Assembly: GCA_913009755.1 (NCBI GenBank)
Contig: CAJVWU010000026.1
Coordinates: 1 to 46,892 of the forward strand
Source of the DNA: an uncultured Bacteroidia bacterium
GTDB taxonomy: Bacteria > Bacteroidota > Bacteroidia > Bacteroidales > F082
DNA: 46,892 bases
Direction: 5' to 3'
Made by a program: the position numbers and the translations under genes. Of this stretch, positions 35,901 through 45,054 are shown one piece after another (the stretch's first letter is position 1; each line of letters begins with the position of its first letter). The notes beneath the pieces were generated by a model that was not told the DNA's origin, searched no databases, and worked only from the letters and a program-made list of their open reading frames with translations.

Positions 35901-36077
35901 GTTATCAAAGACGGGGGGCTGGTGATCATTGATTATAAAACCGGAGAAAAATTGCCTGAACATGTCCGGCAGGTCAATCAGTATGCTCACGTGTTCGAAA
36001 AACTGGGATTTTCAGCTATTGAGAAAAAACTGGTTTACCTCGGTGATGATGTTGAGGTGATGGATGTCCCTTCCTAG
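32913..36077 (+). CDS. AddA/RecB-like UvrD-family helicase-nuclease
   Basis: The 1054-residue protein has a superfamily 1 helicase core: Walker A SSAGSGKTTTL (8-18), FTNKAANEMKMR (motif Ia), the DEFQDTS box (about 383-389), GDAKQAIYRFRNG and VMTIHKAKGLKFETVIV (about 730-746). The C-terminus carries a RecB-type PD-(D/E)XK nuclease: GKLVHAMLAEIYF (near 913), RRPDRVVIKDGG and IIDYKTGEK (near 1007-1015). It should unwind and trim DNA double-strand breaks for recombination, normally with an AddB partner that is not next to it here. The ATG at 32913 begins the strand before Walker A directly. Confidence 0.9.
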   Translation: MPLIIYKSSAGSGKTTTLVNEYLKITLRKPGNFRHVLAITFTNKAANEMKMRILTALDEIANGLAWEKGEYKNLFPELNMDKETTRSAAKQLQTLILHNYDEFAVSTIDAFVHRIIRTFATDVKLPQNFEVVIDRDDIVPDIVAELFDKVGSDKALTDIMINFVLSQAEEEKSFDPGKPVREFVEKQFNEDSFQWLQKIEDIEPAEMLKIIRQIREKYSTLKGTIKNIAGEAVNLISRNNLYESDFYRGRNGISAYFHKCSVLKDDSNVNPNSYINTTISEDKWISGKADATAKRSIGKIKGELTKSFQKIQQIKDDYLLFKTVFKKIYALALASEIRSLFEEYTFRTQKVHISEFNKRISSEIAGQPVPFIYERLGRRYRYFLIDEFQDTSVLQWHNLLPLIEESLANGYFNMLVGDAKQAIYRFRNGEVELFTSLPGIYGNDGSALMKQREQQLKAAHRIKLIKENWRSREEIIRFNNRFFEIIKNGDNNRIKAIYKDHEQVVPLTKKNVDGGYVSIEFIQADNANDYRQKRLDYILKDVRRLKENSYNNRDICVLSNTNSDAGRVASFLLENGIPVISPESLLLENSAAVRLVVALLKLLLNPSLSIVLAEVAQNLKLVTDTLENPDVFFKSFTGLANPDIDKVFEKTGLRLDAGNALNKPVYEIVEMMIRGLELNKEVNIYLQYLLDFVFDAHEKGFSTVSSFLELWEEKKSKAFITLNPEEDAVQVMTIHKAKGLKFETVIVDITGGSNRNTKNEVWTEINLPGINELKVALLPTDRSVANAGFENIYLEEKDKTELDFINMLYVAFTRTVSALFLPGYEGGKNKFSKKLKTFLEAENLYNEDRSEYDFGVLPEKVQGSLKDKKEKEENKINLTKMISSSWDDLIKVARTDEVYWEAIDSKPARTYGKLVHAMLAEIYFAEDIPKVVNAWRFAGIIDEKESEEVSKLLNSIVTHEKLNSFFSRGVIVKNETELIDLDEKTKNKKFRRPDRVVIKDGGLVIIDYKTGEKLPEHVRQVNQYAHVFEKLGFSAIEKKLVYLGDDVEVMDVPS

Positions 36078-36146
36078 CCTATCCGACAATAACAGAAAAC
36101 CTTGAAAATCGTACAGCTTTGATAAGTTTTATTGTTATTTTTTTTA

Positions 36147-36154
36147 TAATTTTG
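36147..36154 (+). promoter_or_regulatory. Promoter -7 element for the Tricorn-like protease gene
   Basis: TAATTTTG matches TAnnTTTG and lies 73 bp before the ATG. A TTTG at 36118-36121 is a possible -33 element but its spacing (25 bp) is too wide. Confidence 0.4.
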
Positions 36155-36227
36155 TGAAATCCGATTAATAATAATTATCGGTATAAAATTAGCGCCCACT
36201 TTCAGTTTTAACATTTTAACTTGTCGT

Positions 36228-39200
36228 ATGAAAAAATTTATTTGTTTACTGTTGACCGGTATTCTTTTTGCCGGTATCGTTACCGCTCAGGAAAATGTCC
36301 GGTTATTGCGTTTTCCTGCCATTCATGGCAACCAGGTTGTATTTACTTATGCCGGTGATCTTTATACGGTTCCCTTAAAAGGGGGAACGGCCCGTCGGCT
36401 TACCAGCGATGAAAAGGGTTATGAAATGTTTGCCCGTTTCTCCCCCGACGGAAAAAGTATTGCCTTCACGGCACAATATGACGGCAACACCGAAGTGTAT
36501 CTTATGCCTTCCGATGGCGGTGTGCCTCAGCGCCTTACTTATACCGCTACATTAAAAAGGGATGATGTTTCCGACAGGATGGGGCCCAACAACATTGTAA
36601 TGGCCTGGGAGGATAATGACCATATCATTTACCGCTCGCGAAAACAATCGTTCAATTCATTTAAAGGCCAGATGTTCAAAGTCTCGCGCAACGGGGGGGT
36701 GTCAAAGGAATTGCCGCTGCCTTCCGGTGGCTGGTGTTCATTTTCACCCGACGGAAAGAAAATGGCCTACAACAGGGTTTTCCGTGAGTTCAGAACCTGG
36801 AAATATTACAAGGGCGGCATGGCCGATGAAGTCTGGATTTATGATTTTGATACCAAACAGACAAGCAAAATTACAGACAACATCTATCAGGACATTTTTC
36901 CCATGTGGCATGGCGACAAGATATATTTCCTTTCCGACCGTAACCGTACGATGAACCTTTTTGTTTACGACCTCAACACAAAACAAACCACAAAACTGAC
37001 AAAATATACAAATTATGACATCAAATTCCCTTCACCCGGTGACCATTCCATCGTATATGAAAACGGCGGATATCTTTACAATTATGAATTTTCTACGGGT
37101 GCCATCACTAAAATACCGGTTTCCATTGATAATGATCTACTGACAGCGAGAAACTCATTTAAGGATGCGAGCAAGTTTATTCGCTCATGGGCCGTTTCAC
37201 CGGACGGTAAAAGGGTAACCTTTGGTGCCCGTGGCGATGTGTTTACCGTTCCTGCAAATACGGGCATTACCCGGAATCTGACTCGCTCCCCGGGTGTTCA
37301 CGACCGCAATGTGGAATGGTCGCCCGACGGGAAATACATTTCATACATTAGCGACCGCACAGGGGAAGATGAGATTTATATCCAGGTTCAGGATGGCAGT
37401 GCACCGGCCATTCAACTGACTAAAAATTCGGATACTTATAAATACAATCCCATCTGGTCGCCAGACAGCAAGATGTTGCTTTGGTCCGACAAAATGGGAC
37501 GGCTGAATTACCTGGATGTGGCATCAAAAAAAGTTACGCTGGTCACTAAATCAAAAGATTGGGAAATCCGTGAATATTCCTGGTCGCCCGACAGCCGGTG
37601 GATTGCTTACACCGTTCCTCACAACAATACGGTCAGTATCATTTTTGTTTATGACGTTCAATCGGGCGTGTCGCATCAGATAACCGACAACTGGTATAAT
37701 TCAGGCAGCCCCGTTTTTGATACCAATGGCAAATACCTGTTCTTTGTTTCGGCCCGCGATTTTAACCCCATTTACAGTTGGGTTGAATGGAATTACGCCT
37801 ACCAGGATATGAATGCAGTATATTTTGTAACCCTTCAAAAAAATACCCCTTCACCTTTTGAACCGAAAAATGATGAAGTAAACACGGAAAGTAAAGAAAA
37901 AAAAGCACTCCCTAAAAAAGGTAAAACTGACCAACAACCGGAAACCGGTAAAACAGAGATTATCATTGATTTCGATGGTATTAATAACCGGGTGGTTAAG
38001 TTACCTGTTCAGGCCGGTAATTACTGGAGCCTGAACCCCATAGGCAATACGGTGTATTATATCTATAGTTCATCCAAAACCCAGGGGCCGCAGTTTAAGA
38101 TGTTCGATTTGAAGGACAAGAAAGAAAAAGGCCTGGGTAAGGTTAATGCTATTCTCGTTTCGGCAAATCACAAGAAGATGCTGGTGAACATGAATAATAA
38201 ATATTCGGTGATTGATTTGCCCAAAGGCCCGGTAAAGCCCAAAAAGAATGTTGACCTTTCCAATATGAAGGTTTGGGTAAATTTTGAAAAAGAATGGACT
38301 CAAATATTCAATGAATCCTGGCGGCAAATGCGTGATTTCTTTTATGCGCCCAATATGCAGGGACTTGACTGGCCTAAGATACATGACAAATATGCCGTAT
38401 TGTTGCCTTATGTTAAAAACCGCAATGACCTGAATTACATTATCGGTGAAATGATTGGCGAGATCAGTATCGGCCATTCTTATGTTAACGGTGGCGACAA
38501 ACCCAAACCCAAACGCATCCCCACCGGACTGCTTGGTGCGAAGATCAGCAAAGACGGTTCGGGGTATTTTGTAATTAATGAAATACTGCCGGGTGAAAAC
38601 TGGACTAAAAATGCCAGGTCACCCTTAACGCAGGTAGGGGTGGATGTTAACGAGGGTGACTATATCATTGCTGTTAATGGGAACTCAACCAAAGATGTTG
38701 ATGACATTTATAAGATGCTGGTGGGAAAAGCCGGAAAACAGGTGATGCTCACCGTGAACTCACAACCTTCGGAAAACGGGGCACGAAAAGTGCTGGTTGT
38801 GCCCGTTGCCGGAGAGTCGGGTTTGTATTATTACAAATGGGTTGAAGGCAATATTGAAAAAGTAAGCAAAGCCACAAACGGACAGGTGGGTTATATCCAC
38901 ATTCCCGATATGGGTCCTGAAGGATTAAATGAATTCGTTAAACATTTCTATCCGCAACTCAACAAAAAAGCCCTGATTATTGATGACCGGGGTAACGGAG
39001 GGGGTAATGTTTCACCCATGATCGTTGAGCGACTGATGCGCAAACTGGTTTTATATGGAATGTCGCGCAACAACGGCATAACCACTAAACCGGCTCAAAT
39101 CATGCTTGGTCCCAAAGTGCTGCTCATTGACCAGTATTCGGCTTCCGACGGCGACCTGTTTGCTTACCAGTTCAAGAAGATGAAAATAGGAACTGTGATC

Positions 39201-39482
39201 GGAAAACGAACCTGGGGCGGTGTTGTCGGTATCCGGGGATCGCTTCCTTTCATTGATGGCGGCGACATGCGGAAACCCGAATTTGCCCCCATCAGTACCG
39301 AAGGCAACTGGGTTATCGAAGGCCACGGCGTTGATCCGGATATTGTGGTAAATAATGATCCGGCCAAAGAATATGCCGGTGATGACCAGCAACTAAATAA
39401 AGCCATTGAGGTGATTCTTGAACAACTAAAAAACTATAAGGAGCAACCTCCAATCCCGCCCTATCCCGACAAGACGAAATAA
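36228..39482 (+). CDS. Tricorn-like S41 family peptidase
   Basis: The 1084-residue protein has a signal peptide (MKKFICLLLTGILFAGIVTAQ). Two beta-propeller regions of PD40-type repeats follow (for example FARFSPDGKSIAFTA near 65-79, VEWSPDGKYISYISD near 363-377), then a linker. A PDZ domain (about 765-870, GLLGAKISKDGSGYFVINEI onward) and a C-terminal S41 peptidase domain complete it. The nucleophile lies in IDQYSASDGDLFAYQF (about 966-981), and IDDRGNGGGNVSP (near 919) is typical of S41. It probably degrades peptides in the periplasm after filtering them through the propeller. The terminator at 39491 ends the unit. Confidence 0.92.
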   Translation: MKKFICLLLTGILFAGIVTAQENVRLLRFPAIHGNQVVFTYAGDLYTVPLKGGTARRLTSDEKGYEMFARFSPDGKSIAFTAQYDGNTEVYLMPSDGGVPQRLTYTATLKRDDVSDRMGPNNIVMAWEDNDHIIYRSRKQSFNSFKGQMFKVSRNGGVSKELPLPSGGWCSFSPDGKKMAYNRVFREFRTWKYYKGGMADEVWIYDFDTKQTSKITDNIYQDIFPMWHGDKIYFLSDRNRTMNLFVYDLNTKQTTKLTKYTNYDIKFPSPGDHSIVYENGGYLYNYEFSTGAITKIPVSIDNDLLTARNSFKDASKFIRSWAVSPDGKRVTFGARGDVFTVPANTGITRNLTRSPGVHDRNVEWSPDGKYISYISDRTGEDEIYIQVQDGSAPAIQLTKNSDTYKYNPIWSPDSKMLLWSDKMGRLNYLDVASKKVTLVTKSKDWEIREYSWSPDSRWIAYTVPHNNTVSIIFVYDVQSGVSHQITDNWYNSGSPVFDTNGKYLFFVSARDFNPIYSWVEWNYAYQDMNAVYFVTLQKNTPSPFEPKNDEVNTESKEKKALPKKGKTDQQPETGKTEIIIDFDGINNRVVKLPVQAGNYWSLNPIGNTVYYIYSSSKTQGPQFKMFDLKDKKEKGLGKVNAILVSANHKKMLVNMNNKYSVIDLPKGPVKPKKNVDLSNMKVWVNFEKEWTQIFNESWRQMRDFFYAPNMQGLDWPKIHDKYAVLLPYVKNRNDLNYIIGEMIGEISIGHSYVNGGDKPKPKRIPTGLLGAKISKDGSGYFVINEILPGENWTKNARSPLTQVGVDVNEGDYIIAVNGNSTKDVDDIYKMLVGKAGKQVMLTVNSQPSENGARKVLVVPVAGESGLYYYKWVEGNIEKVSKATNGQVGYIHIPDMGPEGLNEFVKHFYPQLNKKALIIDDRGNGGGNVSPMIVERLMRKLVLYGMSRNNGITTKPAQIMLGPKVLLIDQYSASDGDLFAYQFKKMKIGTVIGKRTWGGVVGIRGSLPFIDGGDMRKPEFAPISTEGNWVIEGHGVDPDIVVNNDPAKEYAGDDQQLNKAIEVILEQLKNYKEQPPIPPYPDKTK

Positions 39483-39490
39483 AGGTTAGA

Positions 39491-39516
39491 GCCGCCCGTA
39501 ACGGGCAGCTTTTTTT
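39491..39516 (+). terminator. Rho-independent terminator after the Tricorn-like gene
   Basis: GCCGCCCG (39491-39498) pairs with CGGGCAGC (39502-39509) around TAA with one mismatch, and seven Ts follow (39510-39516). It starts 8 bp after the stop codon. This is the clearest terminator in the window. Confidence 0.85.
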
Positions 39517-39700
39517 GGCTCCGGTTAAAACAGTTAAAAAATCGATTAACCGATTGTGCTAAGTCGTATGATCAAAATCAAACAGAAGACATCAAACGCT
39601 TCCGATAATTTTTAAAAGGGGCTGAGATTTATGCACAGAGTGGAAATTTTATTTTTGCTGCGAGAAAAGATAACAAAAATATTTTTAACGAATTTTATTC

Positions 39701-39708
39701 TACCTTTG
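39701..39708 (+). promoter_or_regulatory. Possible promoter -7 element upstream of the ATP-grasp gene
   Basis: TACCTTTG matches TAnnTTTG in the 362-bp AT-rich gap 39483-39844, 136 bp before the ATG. The remainder of the gap between the terminator and this element contains no gene or repeat I can support. Confidence 0.4.
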
Positions 39709-39844
39709 ACAGCAACAACTTCATTTTAGATATGCAAGTTGCTTAATGAATACTATTATTTGAATATTTATTAATTAAAACATTTTTCCTGACTTTACGT
39801 ATAGTAAACTTAAATATTGATTGTTTAACTTAAATTGTTGATAA

Positions 39845-40951
39845 ATGAGATTATTGCTTATGAGTGTGGGTAGTCTTGTCGGACAAAATATTCTTGATTC
39901 GATAGAAAACAGACGTAATAAAATTTATGTTATTGGTGTTAATTCTGAGGCTAAAAATCCAAGAAATTTTCGATGTGACAGGACATATCTGACAACAATC
40001 ATGTCAAATGCATATCAATTTGAGTCTGATTTTATTGAAATATTGACAAAAGAGAATCCTGATTTAATACTGGCCGGACGGGATGAAGATGCCCTTTTTT
40101 TGGCAAAATTCAGGGAAAAGTTTCCTGAACATGCTAAAAAAATACCTTCCGGCAGTTCTGACGTGGTGGAAATAATGTTAAATAAATATGAAAGCTATCG
40201 CTTTGCCAAAGATTATGATTTAAATTTTGCCGAATCCTTTTATTATAATAATGGTTATAATTTGAATGAGCTCAAATCATTTTTACGTCAAATTGGTTTT
40301 CCTGTTGTAATCAAACCTATTGTAGGACATTCCTCCCAGGGCGTATATTTTATTGATAATGAGGAGCATCTGAATTTGGTTCTCCCTGAACATGAAAAAA
40401 AAGATATTTTATTTCAGGAATATCTTGGTCATGAGCGTGATTTTAGATCTTATCTTAATTATCTCAACAAAGGAATTCCCCTGTATTTTGGTATTCCGGA
40501 TGAAGACCAATGTGCAGGCCAAACCATTATCGCTCCAAATGGGGATATCTCCAGGGTCTATGTAAGTATTGTTAAAATGGTACGTGGTTATCCTGTACAT
40601 AGTGAGCGTATTACCAACCCGGAGATAGAAAATCTGGTGTACAATTGTGCAAAAGCCTTCTTCGATATTGGATGGTGTGGTTTGCTCAATGTTCAAATGA
40701 AACCTGACAAAAATGGAAAATGGAAAGTTTTTGAATTTAATCCACGCATGACCGGTTCAACGTCAGCAAGAAGATTGCTGGATTATGACGAGTTTGGAAC
40801 TTTAACAGATATTTTTAAACCTGAATTTAATATTCCGAATGATTCACGTAAAGATAAATTAAAAGGGGTTGTATTCCGTGATATGGTTGACTTTTTAATG
40901 ATGGATAAAGACATTGAAGAACTGGAGAAAAACAAAGTCTGGAATAAGTGA
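39845..40951 (+). CDS. ATP-grasp family ligase (CarB-like)
   Basis: The 368-residue protein has an N-terminal Rossmann-like preATP-grasp part (MRLLLMSVGSLVGQNIL, DPDLILAGRDEDALFL-like ENPDLILAGRDEDALFL). A carbamoyl phosphate synthase-type ATP-grasp domain follows: FPVVIKPIVGHSSQGVYFI (about 152-170), LFQEYLGHERDF and the metal site WKVFEFNPRMTGSTSARR (about 296-313). Such enzymes activate a carboxylate as acyl-phosphate and join it to an amine or similar group. The substrate is unknown. It stands first in an AT-rich group with an acyltransferase-like and a thiamine-dependent gene, suggesting a shared small-molecule or surface-modification pathway. The gap after it (40952-41240) shows nothing. 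Confidence 0.85.
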   Translation: MRLLLMSVGSLVGQNILDSIENRRNKIYVIGVNSEAKNPRNFRCDRTYLTTIMSNAYQFESDFIEILTKENPDLILAGRDEDALFLAKFREKFPEHAKKIPSGSSDVVEIMLNKYESYRFAKDYDLNFAESFYYNNGYNLNELKSFLRQIGFPVVIKPIVGHSSQGVYFIDNEEHLNLVLPEHEKKDILFQEYLGHERDFRSYLNYLNKGIPLYFGIPDEDQCAGQTIIAPNGDISRVYVSIVKMVRGYPVHSERITNPEIENLVYNCAKAFFDIGWCGLLNVQMKPDKNGKWKVFEFNPRMTGSTSARRLLDYDEFGTLTDIFKPEFNIPNDSRKDKLKGVVFRDMVDFLMMDKDIEELEKNKVWNK

Positions 40952-41240
40952 TCATAAATATTATTATTTTAGTTCATTAGTTTTTGTTGGATAAGTATCA
41001 AAATGTAGCGTGCTTCTTATAGAGTTACTCTGTTCAGGAGGTGTTGATGGTTAATATGAACATGATCAATAAGATTGGATAGCTTGATTCATCCGAAAAA
41101 TTCAATATATTAGCCGTATCAACAAAAAATACCGGTAAATACTAAAAAGAAAAACTGTAAATAACCAAAAACAACGGAATTCGTAAAAATCCTTTTTGAA
41201 TTTTGATTCTTTTTAAAACGATATTAATATTTCAGATAGT

Positions 41241-42275
41241 ATGAGTGCAAAAACAGAAACAGCATACCTTAAAGAATCAGAATATGGGGAGTGGAACAAG
41301 TTTGTATCCAATTCTTCCGGTGGAAGTATATACAGTACACCTGAATATTTAGATATATTATGTGGAGTGACCAACGGAAGTTTTAAAATACTGGCCGCAA
41401 GACAAGGAGATAAAATTACCGGCGGTATCGGACTTTTTATTCAAAAATCAACACGAGAAGAATATGTATCCCCCAGGTTGCTCCTTTACTATAATGGGAT
41501 TGTTTTGCAGGATTATGATACGTTGTATCATTCAAAGTCAGTATCACGTCAAATAGTTACACTGACAGCACTTGAAGAAGCCTTGTCAAAAGAAAAGTAT
41601 TCTATTCATTTCAGGAACCGAAACAGCTTTTATGATGCCCGGGTTTTCTTATCACAAAAATGGACTTCAAGACTCAGTTATACCTATACTGTGAATATTG
41701 ATGACATAGATAAATTGTGGAATAAAGTTGATCCAAACCAACGGCGTTTAATTAAGCGTAGTGAAAAACAGGGCTTTTCAATTGTCAAAGATGAAGATTT
41801 CCAGGCTTTTTATAATTTACATGTTGATACCCATGAAAGAAAAGGTTCACCAATCTATCTTTCATACGAAAATTATAAAGTTTATTATGAACGTTTAAGA
41901 GCTAAAAATTTATGCTCATTGTATCATGCATGCAATCAAGAGGGACAGCCTGTTTCTTCACAACTTGTTTTGCTCGGGCCTCACCCTGTAACCCATACTG
42001 TATGCGCTGCTACTGATGAATCATACTTAAATTCCGGGGTGAGTGCTTTTATCAGATGGAAAGTTTTTGAAGATCTTTCAAAACAAGGATATGCAGCCAA
42101 TGATCTGACTGACGCCGCATTAAATCCCGTAACCCGGTTCAAAAGCCAGTTGGGGGGGGATATCCAGCTTTGTATTGAGCTAATTAAACCAACTTCAACA
42201 AATTTGCGAATGGATCAATTATTAGTCAAAAAACTGAAGAAAACGTTAAAAAGAATTATCTATTTAAGACAATAA
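41241..42275 (+). CDS. FemAB/GNAT-like acyltransferase
   Basis: The 344-residue protein has the layout of FemAB-type GNAT enzymes (Acetyltransf_6-like). The first half has SGGSIYSTPEYLDILC and GGIGLFIQKSTREEYVSPRLLLYYNGIVL. The second has WNKVDPNQRRLIKRSEKQGFSIV, then DFQAFYNLHVDTHERKGSP and a late SSQLVLLGPHPVTHTVCAATDESYLNSGVSAFIRWK. These enzymes transfer aminoacyl or acyl groups to amines or sugars. It lies 8 bp upstream of the thiamine-diphosphate enzyme gene, so the two are probably co-transcribed. The acceptor is unknown. Confidence 0.72.
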   Translation: MSAKTETAYLKESEYGEWNKFVSNSSGGSIYSTPEYLDILCGVTNGSFKILAARQGDKITGGIGLFIQKSTREEYVSPRLLLYYNGIVLQDYDTLYHSKSVSRQIVTLTALEEALSKEKYSIHFRNRNSFYDARVFLSQKWTSRLSYTYTVNIDDIDKLWNKVDPNQRRLIKRSEKQGFSIVKDEDFQAFYNLHVDTHERKGSPIYLSYENYKVYYERLRAKNLCSLYHACNQEGQPVSSQLVLLGPHPVTHTVCAATDESYLNSGVSAFIRWKVFEDLSKQGYAANDLTDAALNPVTRFKSQLGGDIQLCIELIKPTSTNLRMDQLLVKKLKKTLKRIIYLRQ

Positions 42276-42283
42276 ATAATTTT

Positions 42284-44008
42284 ATGAAAAAGAAAACAGG
42301 AATTACGGGAAGCGAAATAATTTGCAGGACATTAGAAAGTTTGGGAATTGAAGTTATCTTTGGACTACCCGGAACGCAGAATATTCATTTTTATCGTTCT
42401 CTTCACCATTCATCTATCCGTGCTATTACTACCACAAGTGAACTGGCTGCATCATTTATGGCGAATGGGTATTATCGCAGTTCCGGAAAAATTGCTGCTA
42501 TTAATACTATTTCCGGGCCAGGGTTTACCTATGCACTTTCCGGTATTGCCGAAGCTTTTTTAGATTCGGTTCCAATGCTTTGTATTGTCGGAAGCCCTCA
42601 AATAATCCCGGGTAAAAAATTTGCACATCAGGCAATTGATCAACAAACAATAATTAAACCCATTGTTAAAGACATTTTCAAAATTGCCAACATTACTGAA
42701 ATACAAGAAACTTTAAATAAAGCATACTTATCTTCATTGAATGAAGAACCCGGACCCGTTTATATTGAAGTTGATGATTCAGTATATTCAGGATCAGGAG
42801 TATTCGATCAAACTTTGATAAAACAATATTCTTCTTTTAAAACAGATTCATATCGAGAACTAACTGAGAAAGCAATTGCAGAAATTCTGAAATCGCAACG
42901 AATTTTATTTTATTTAGGTCAGGGTGCTAATCAGGCCCATGCTGAAATCCGTGACATTGTTGAGCTATTTAATTCTCCTGTTTTAACAACTTCATCAGGA
43001 AGAGGTATTTTACCTGAAAATCATCCTTTGTTATTTCCGTTTAATGTTGTTATCCGGGGCGGTGGCAAGACGATGAAAGAAATGATTAAATCGAGTGATT
43101 TAATTGTTGCTTTGGGATGCAAATTTTCTTTCAATGGCAGTGGTGCGTTTCAATTTGAATTTCCGGAAAAAAAGTTAATTCATGTAGATTTATCTTCTTC
43201 GGTGTTAAATGCCAATTATCCGGCAAAAATTGCGATTCAGGATGACGTAAATGATTTTATTTCAGAACTGCATAACAAAAGTAAGAACATTAAGAATAAG
43301 GTTACAGGTTGGCCTGATGGCGAATTGGCCGAATGGCGGAAGAAAGCTGTTGATGAGATTAATGGCCACACAGAAGCAGAATCATATTTTGAAGGTGGTT
43401 TTGCTCATAATCCGGCTTCATTTTTTGAAAAATTGCAAAAACACTTACCGGAAAATTCAATCATTGTAACTGATTCCGGTCAACACCAAATGTTAACCAG
43501 AAAATATTACAAAGTGCCAAATGTCAGGGGGTTAATCATACCGAGTAATTTTCAATCAATGGGGTTCTCAATCCCCGCAGCTATTGGTGCCAAATTAGCT
43601 GTTCCTGATTCAACAGTAGTCGTAATAATTGGCGACGGCGGTTTTAATATTTCCGCAACAGAATTGTTAACAGCTCTCCGTGAAAAAATAACAATAAAAG
43701 TAATCATCCTTAATGATAAAAGCTTAGGCTTAATTAGAACAAACCAAATAAATAAATTTGGTTTTGATTATTCCACAAACTTATTAAATCCTGATTATGC
43801 TAAACTTGCAGAATCTTTTAATATAGAGTTTGTTGGACTATCAGCTAAGAAAGAAGATCATTTTGAACTTAACTTAAAAAGTTCCGGAATAACACTAATT
43901 GAAGTTAGTTTGAGGGATTCGATGGTGTTTTATAAAAAAAGAAGTAAGCGTGTTATTCGACGATTAGCACGAAAAATAATAGATAAGTTAATCCAAACCC
44001 CACCCTGA
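42284..44008 (+). CDS. Thiamine-diphosphate-dependent enzyme (acetolactate synthase-like)
   Basis: The 574-residue protein has the three-domain layout of the acetolactate synthase/decarboxylase family. The N-terminal domain has LESLGIEVIFGLPGTQN and the catalytic glutamate in TTSELAASFMANGYYR (near 54). A central domain includes LFYLGQGANQ and FNVVIRGGGKTMKEM. The C-terminal thiamine-diphosphate motif is GDGGFNISATELL (about 450-462) with NDKS near 476. It probably decarboxylates a 2-oxoacid or makes a carbon-carbon bond from one. It is unlikely to be the housekeeping IlvB, because its neighbours are an ATP-grasp ligase and an acyltransferase and no regulatory subunit is near. Confidence 0.85.
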   Translation: MKKKTGITGSEIICRTLESLGIEVIFGLPGTQNIHFYRSLHHSSIRAITTTSELAASFMANGYYRSSGKIAAINTISGPGFTYALSGIAEAFLDSVPMLCIVGSPQIIPGKKFAHQAIDQQTIIKPIVKDIFKIANITEIQETLNKAYLSSLNEEPGPVYIEVDDSVYSGSGVFDQTLIKQYSSFKTDSYRELTEKAIAEILKSQRILFYLGQGANQAHAEIRDIVELFNSPVLTTSSGRGILPENHPLLFPFNVVIRGGGKTMKEMIKSSDLIVALGCKFSFNGSGAFQFEFPEKKLIHVDLSSSVLNANYPAKIAIQDDVNDFISELHNKSKNIKNKVTGWPDGELAEWRKKAVDEINGHTEAESYFEGGFAHNPASFFEKLQKHLPENSIIVTDSGQHQMLTRKYYKVPNVRGLIIPSNFQSMGFSIPAAIGAKLAVPDSTVVVIIGDGGFNISATELLTALREKITIKVIILNDKSLGLIRTNQINKFGFDYSTNLLNPDYAKLAESFNIEFVGLSAKKEDHFELNLKSSGITLIEVSLRDSMVFYKKRSKRVIRRLARKIIDKLIQTPP

Positions 44009-44027
44009 AACGTTAAAAAAACGAAGA

Positions 44028-44108
44028 ATGAAGTTAAATACAAAAAAACAATCGAATAGTACTACCTTTAAACCTTACCAAGATAACCGGATCGCTAACA
44101 AATTTTAA
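44028..44108 (+). CDS. Very small open frame, possible gene remnant
   Basis: An ATG at 44028 opens 26 codons (ending RIANKF) between the thiamine enzyme and a decayed glycosyltransferase. It could be the start of a lost gene or a chance frame. Nothing identifies a function. Confidence 0.2.
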   Translation: MKLNTKKQSNSTTFKPYQDNRIANKF

Positions 44109-44113
44109 GGAAA

Positions 44114-44569
44114 ATGAAACTGGGTATATTATTAGTATCATATAACCATGAAAGATATATCAAAGAATGTGTTGATTGTATTATTATGCAGGAATTGCCA
44201 TTTGAGTATGAAATTCTTGTTTGTGATGATTGTTCAACAGATTCAACACTCTCAATCATAGAAAGTTCCTTAAAACAAGCTGGGATTGAGTACAGGGTTT
44301 TATACAGAGAATCAAATATTGGTCTTGTAATGAATTACAAAAAGGGATTTGCTGAATGTCAGGGTGAATATATTGCAATTATTGAAGGTGATGATTATTG
44401 GACTGATCAAAAAAGAGTTCTTAAGTTAGTTACATTTATGTAATTTCACCAAGAATGTGCTATGGTATTCAACAATACAATTGGATATGACCAAGAAGAT
44501 GGACAATTTTTATATCCTAAGGATGATAAATCAAATCACTATTATCCGACTAAAAGCAGAATCTATTAA
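44114..44569 (+). pseudogene. Decayed family 2 glycosyltransferase
   Basis: The ATG at 44114 starts a typical GT-A fold: MKLGILLVSYNHERYIKECVDCI, EILVCDDCSTDST (about 35-47, nucleotide-sugar aspartates) and IAIIEGDDYWTD (about 88-99, the DxD region). The frame stops at TAA 44441-44443, yet the same frame continues with matching sequence (FHQECAMVFNNTIGYDQEDG) to 44569. This means a stop codon inside the gene and a loss of the C-terminal part. Sequence of a different gene follows at once. It was likely a sugar transferase for surface polysaccharide. Confidence 0.82.
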
Positions 44570-44972
44570 TCCAAGCGGCTATTGAAGCTTCATTGGCAGT
44601 CCTCGAAGACGGAAAATTCGTCACCGTTTTTTCGGTGGGGCAGTGATAACCAACAATGCCGGCATAAAGGAAAAATTGGATTTCGGACGAATGGCTATTG
44701 GTTTAAACCCAAGCCCGTTTGACGTTTGGCTGGGTAGCCGCGGCATTAAAACACTTGCCGTCCGCATGGAGCGTCACGGAAAAAATGCACTGGCTTTAGC
44801 CCGCTTCCTGGAAAAACACCCAAAAGTGATAAAAGTATATTATCCCGGTTTGGAATCGCATCCCAATCATGATATTGCCCGGCAACAAATGAGCGGCCTT
44901 AGCAGAATTGTTTTGGTAGGAATTGAAGATGACCAGGATTTGCAAAATGATATCGAACAGGCAATTGCATGA
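44570..44972 (+). pseudogene. Decayed cystathionine gamma-synthase/lyase fragment
   Basis: Two pieces of a Cys/Met-metabolism PLP enzyme are visible. [22 protein letters not shown] (near 44580-44640) corresponds to the N-terminal region and ends in a stop. [16 protein letters not shown]-type sequence (44643-44972) corresponds to the later part, including [26 protein letters not shown] and [20 protein letters not shown]. The middle section with the PLP lysine is missing. The pieces are in different frames, so the gene is dead. It joins the glycosyltransferase remnant without a gap, which suggests a deletion fusing two damaged genes. Confidence 0.8.
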
Positions 44973-45054
44973 TGGATTCCCCGTCCGCTTGCAGCAAGAT
45001 TTTTTTAATTATCAGATTAAAAGACCTTTTTCTCTTTTATTCAATAAAATCGTT

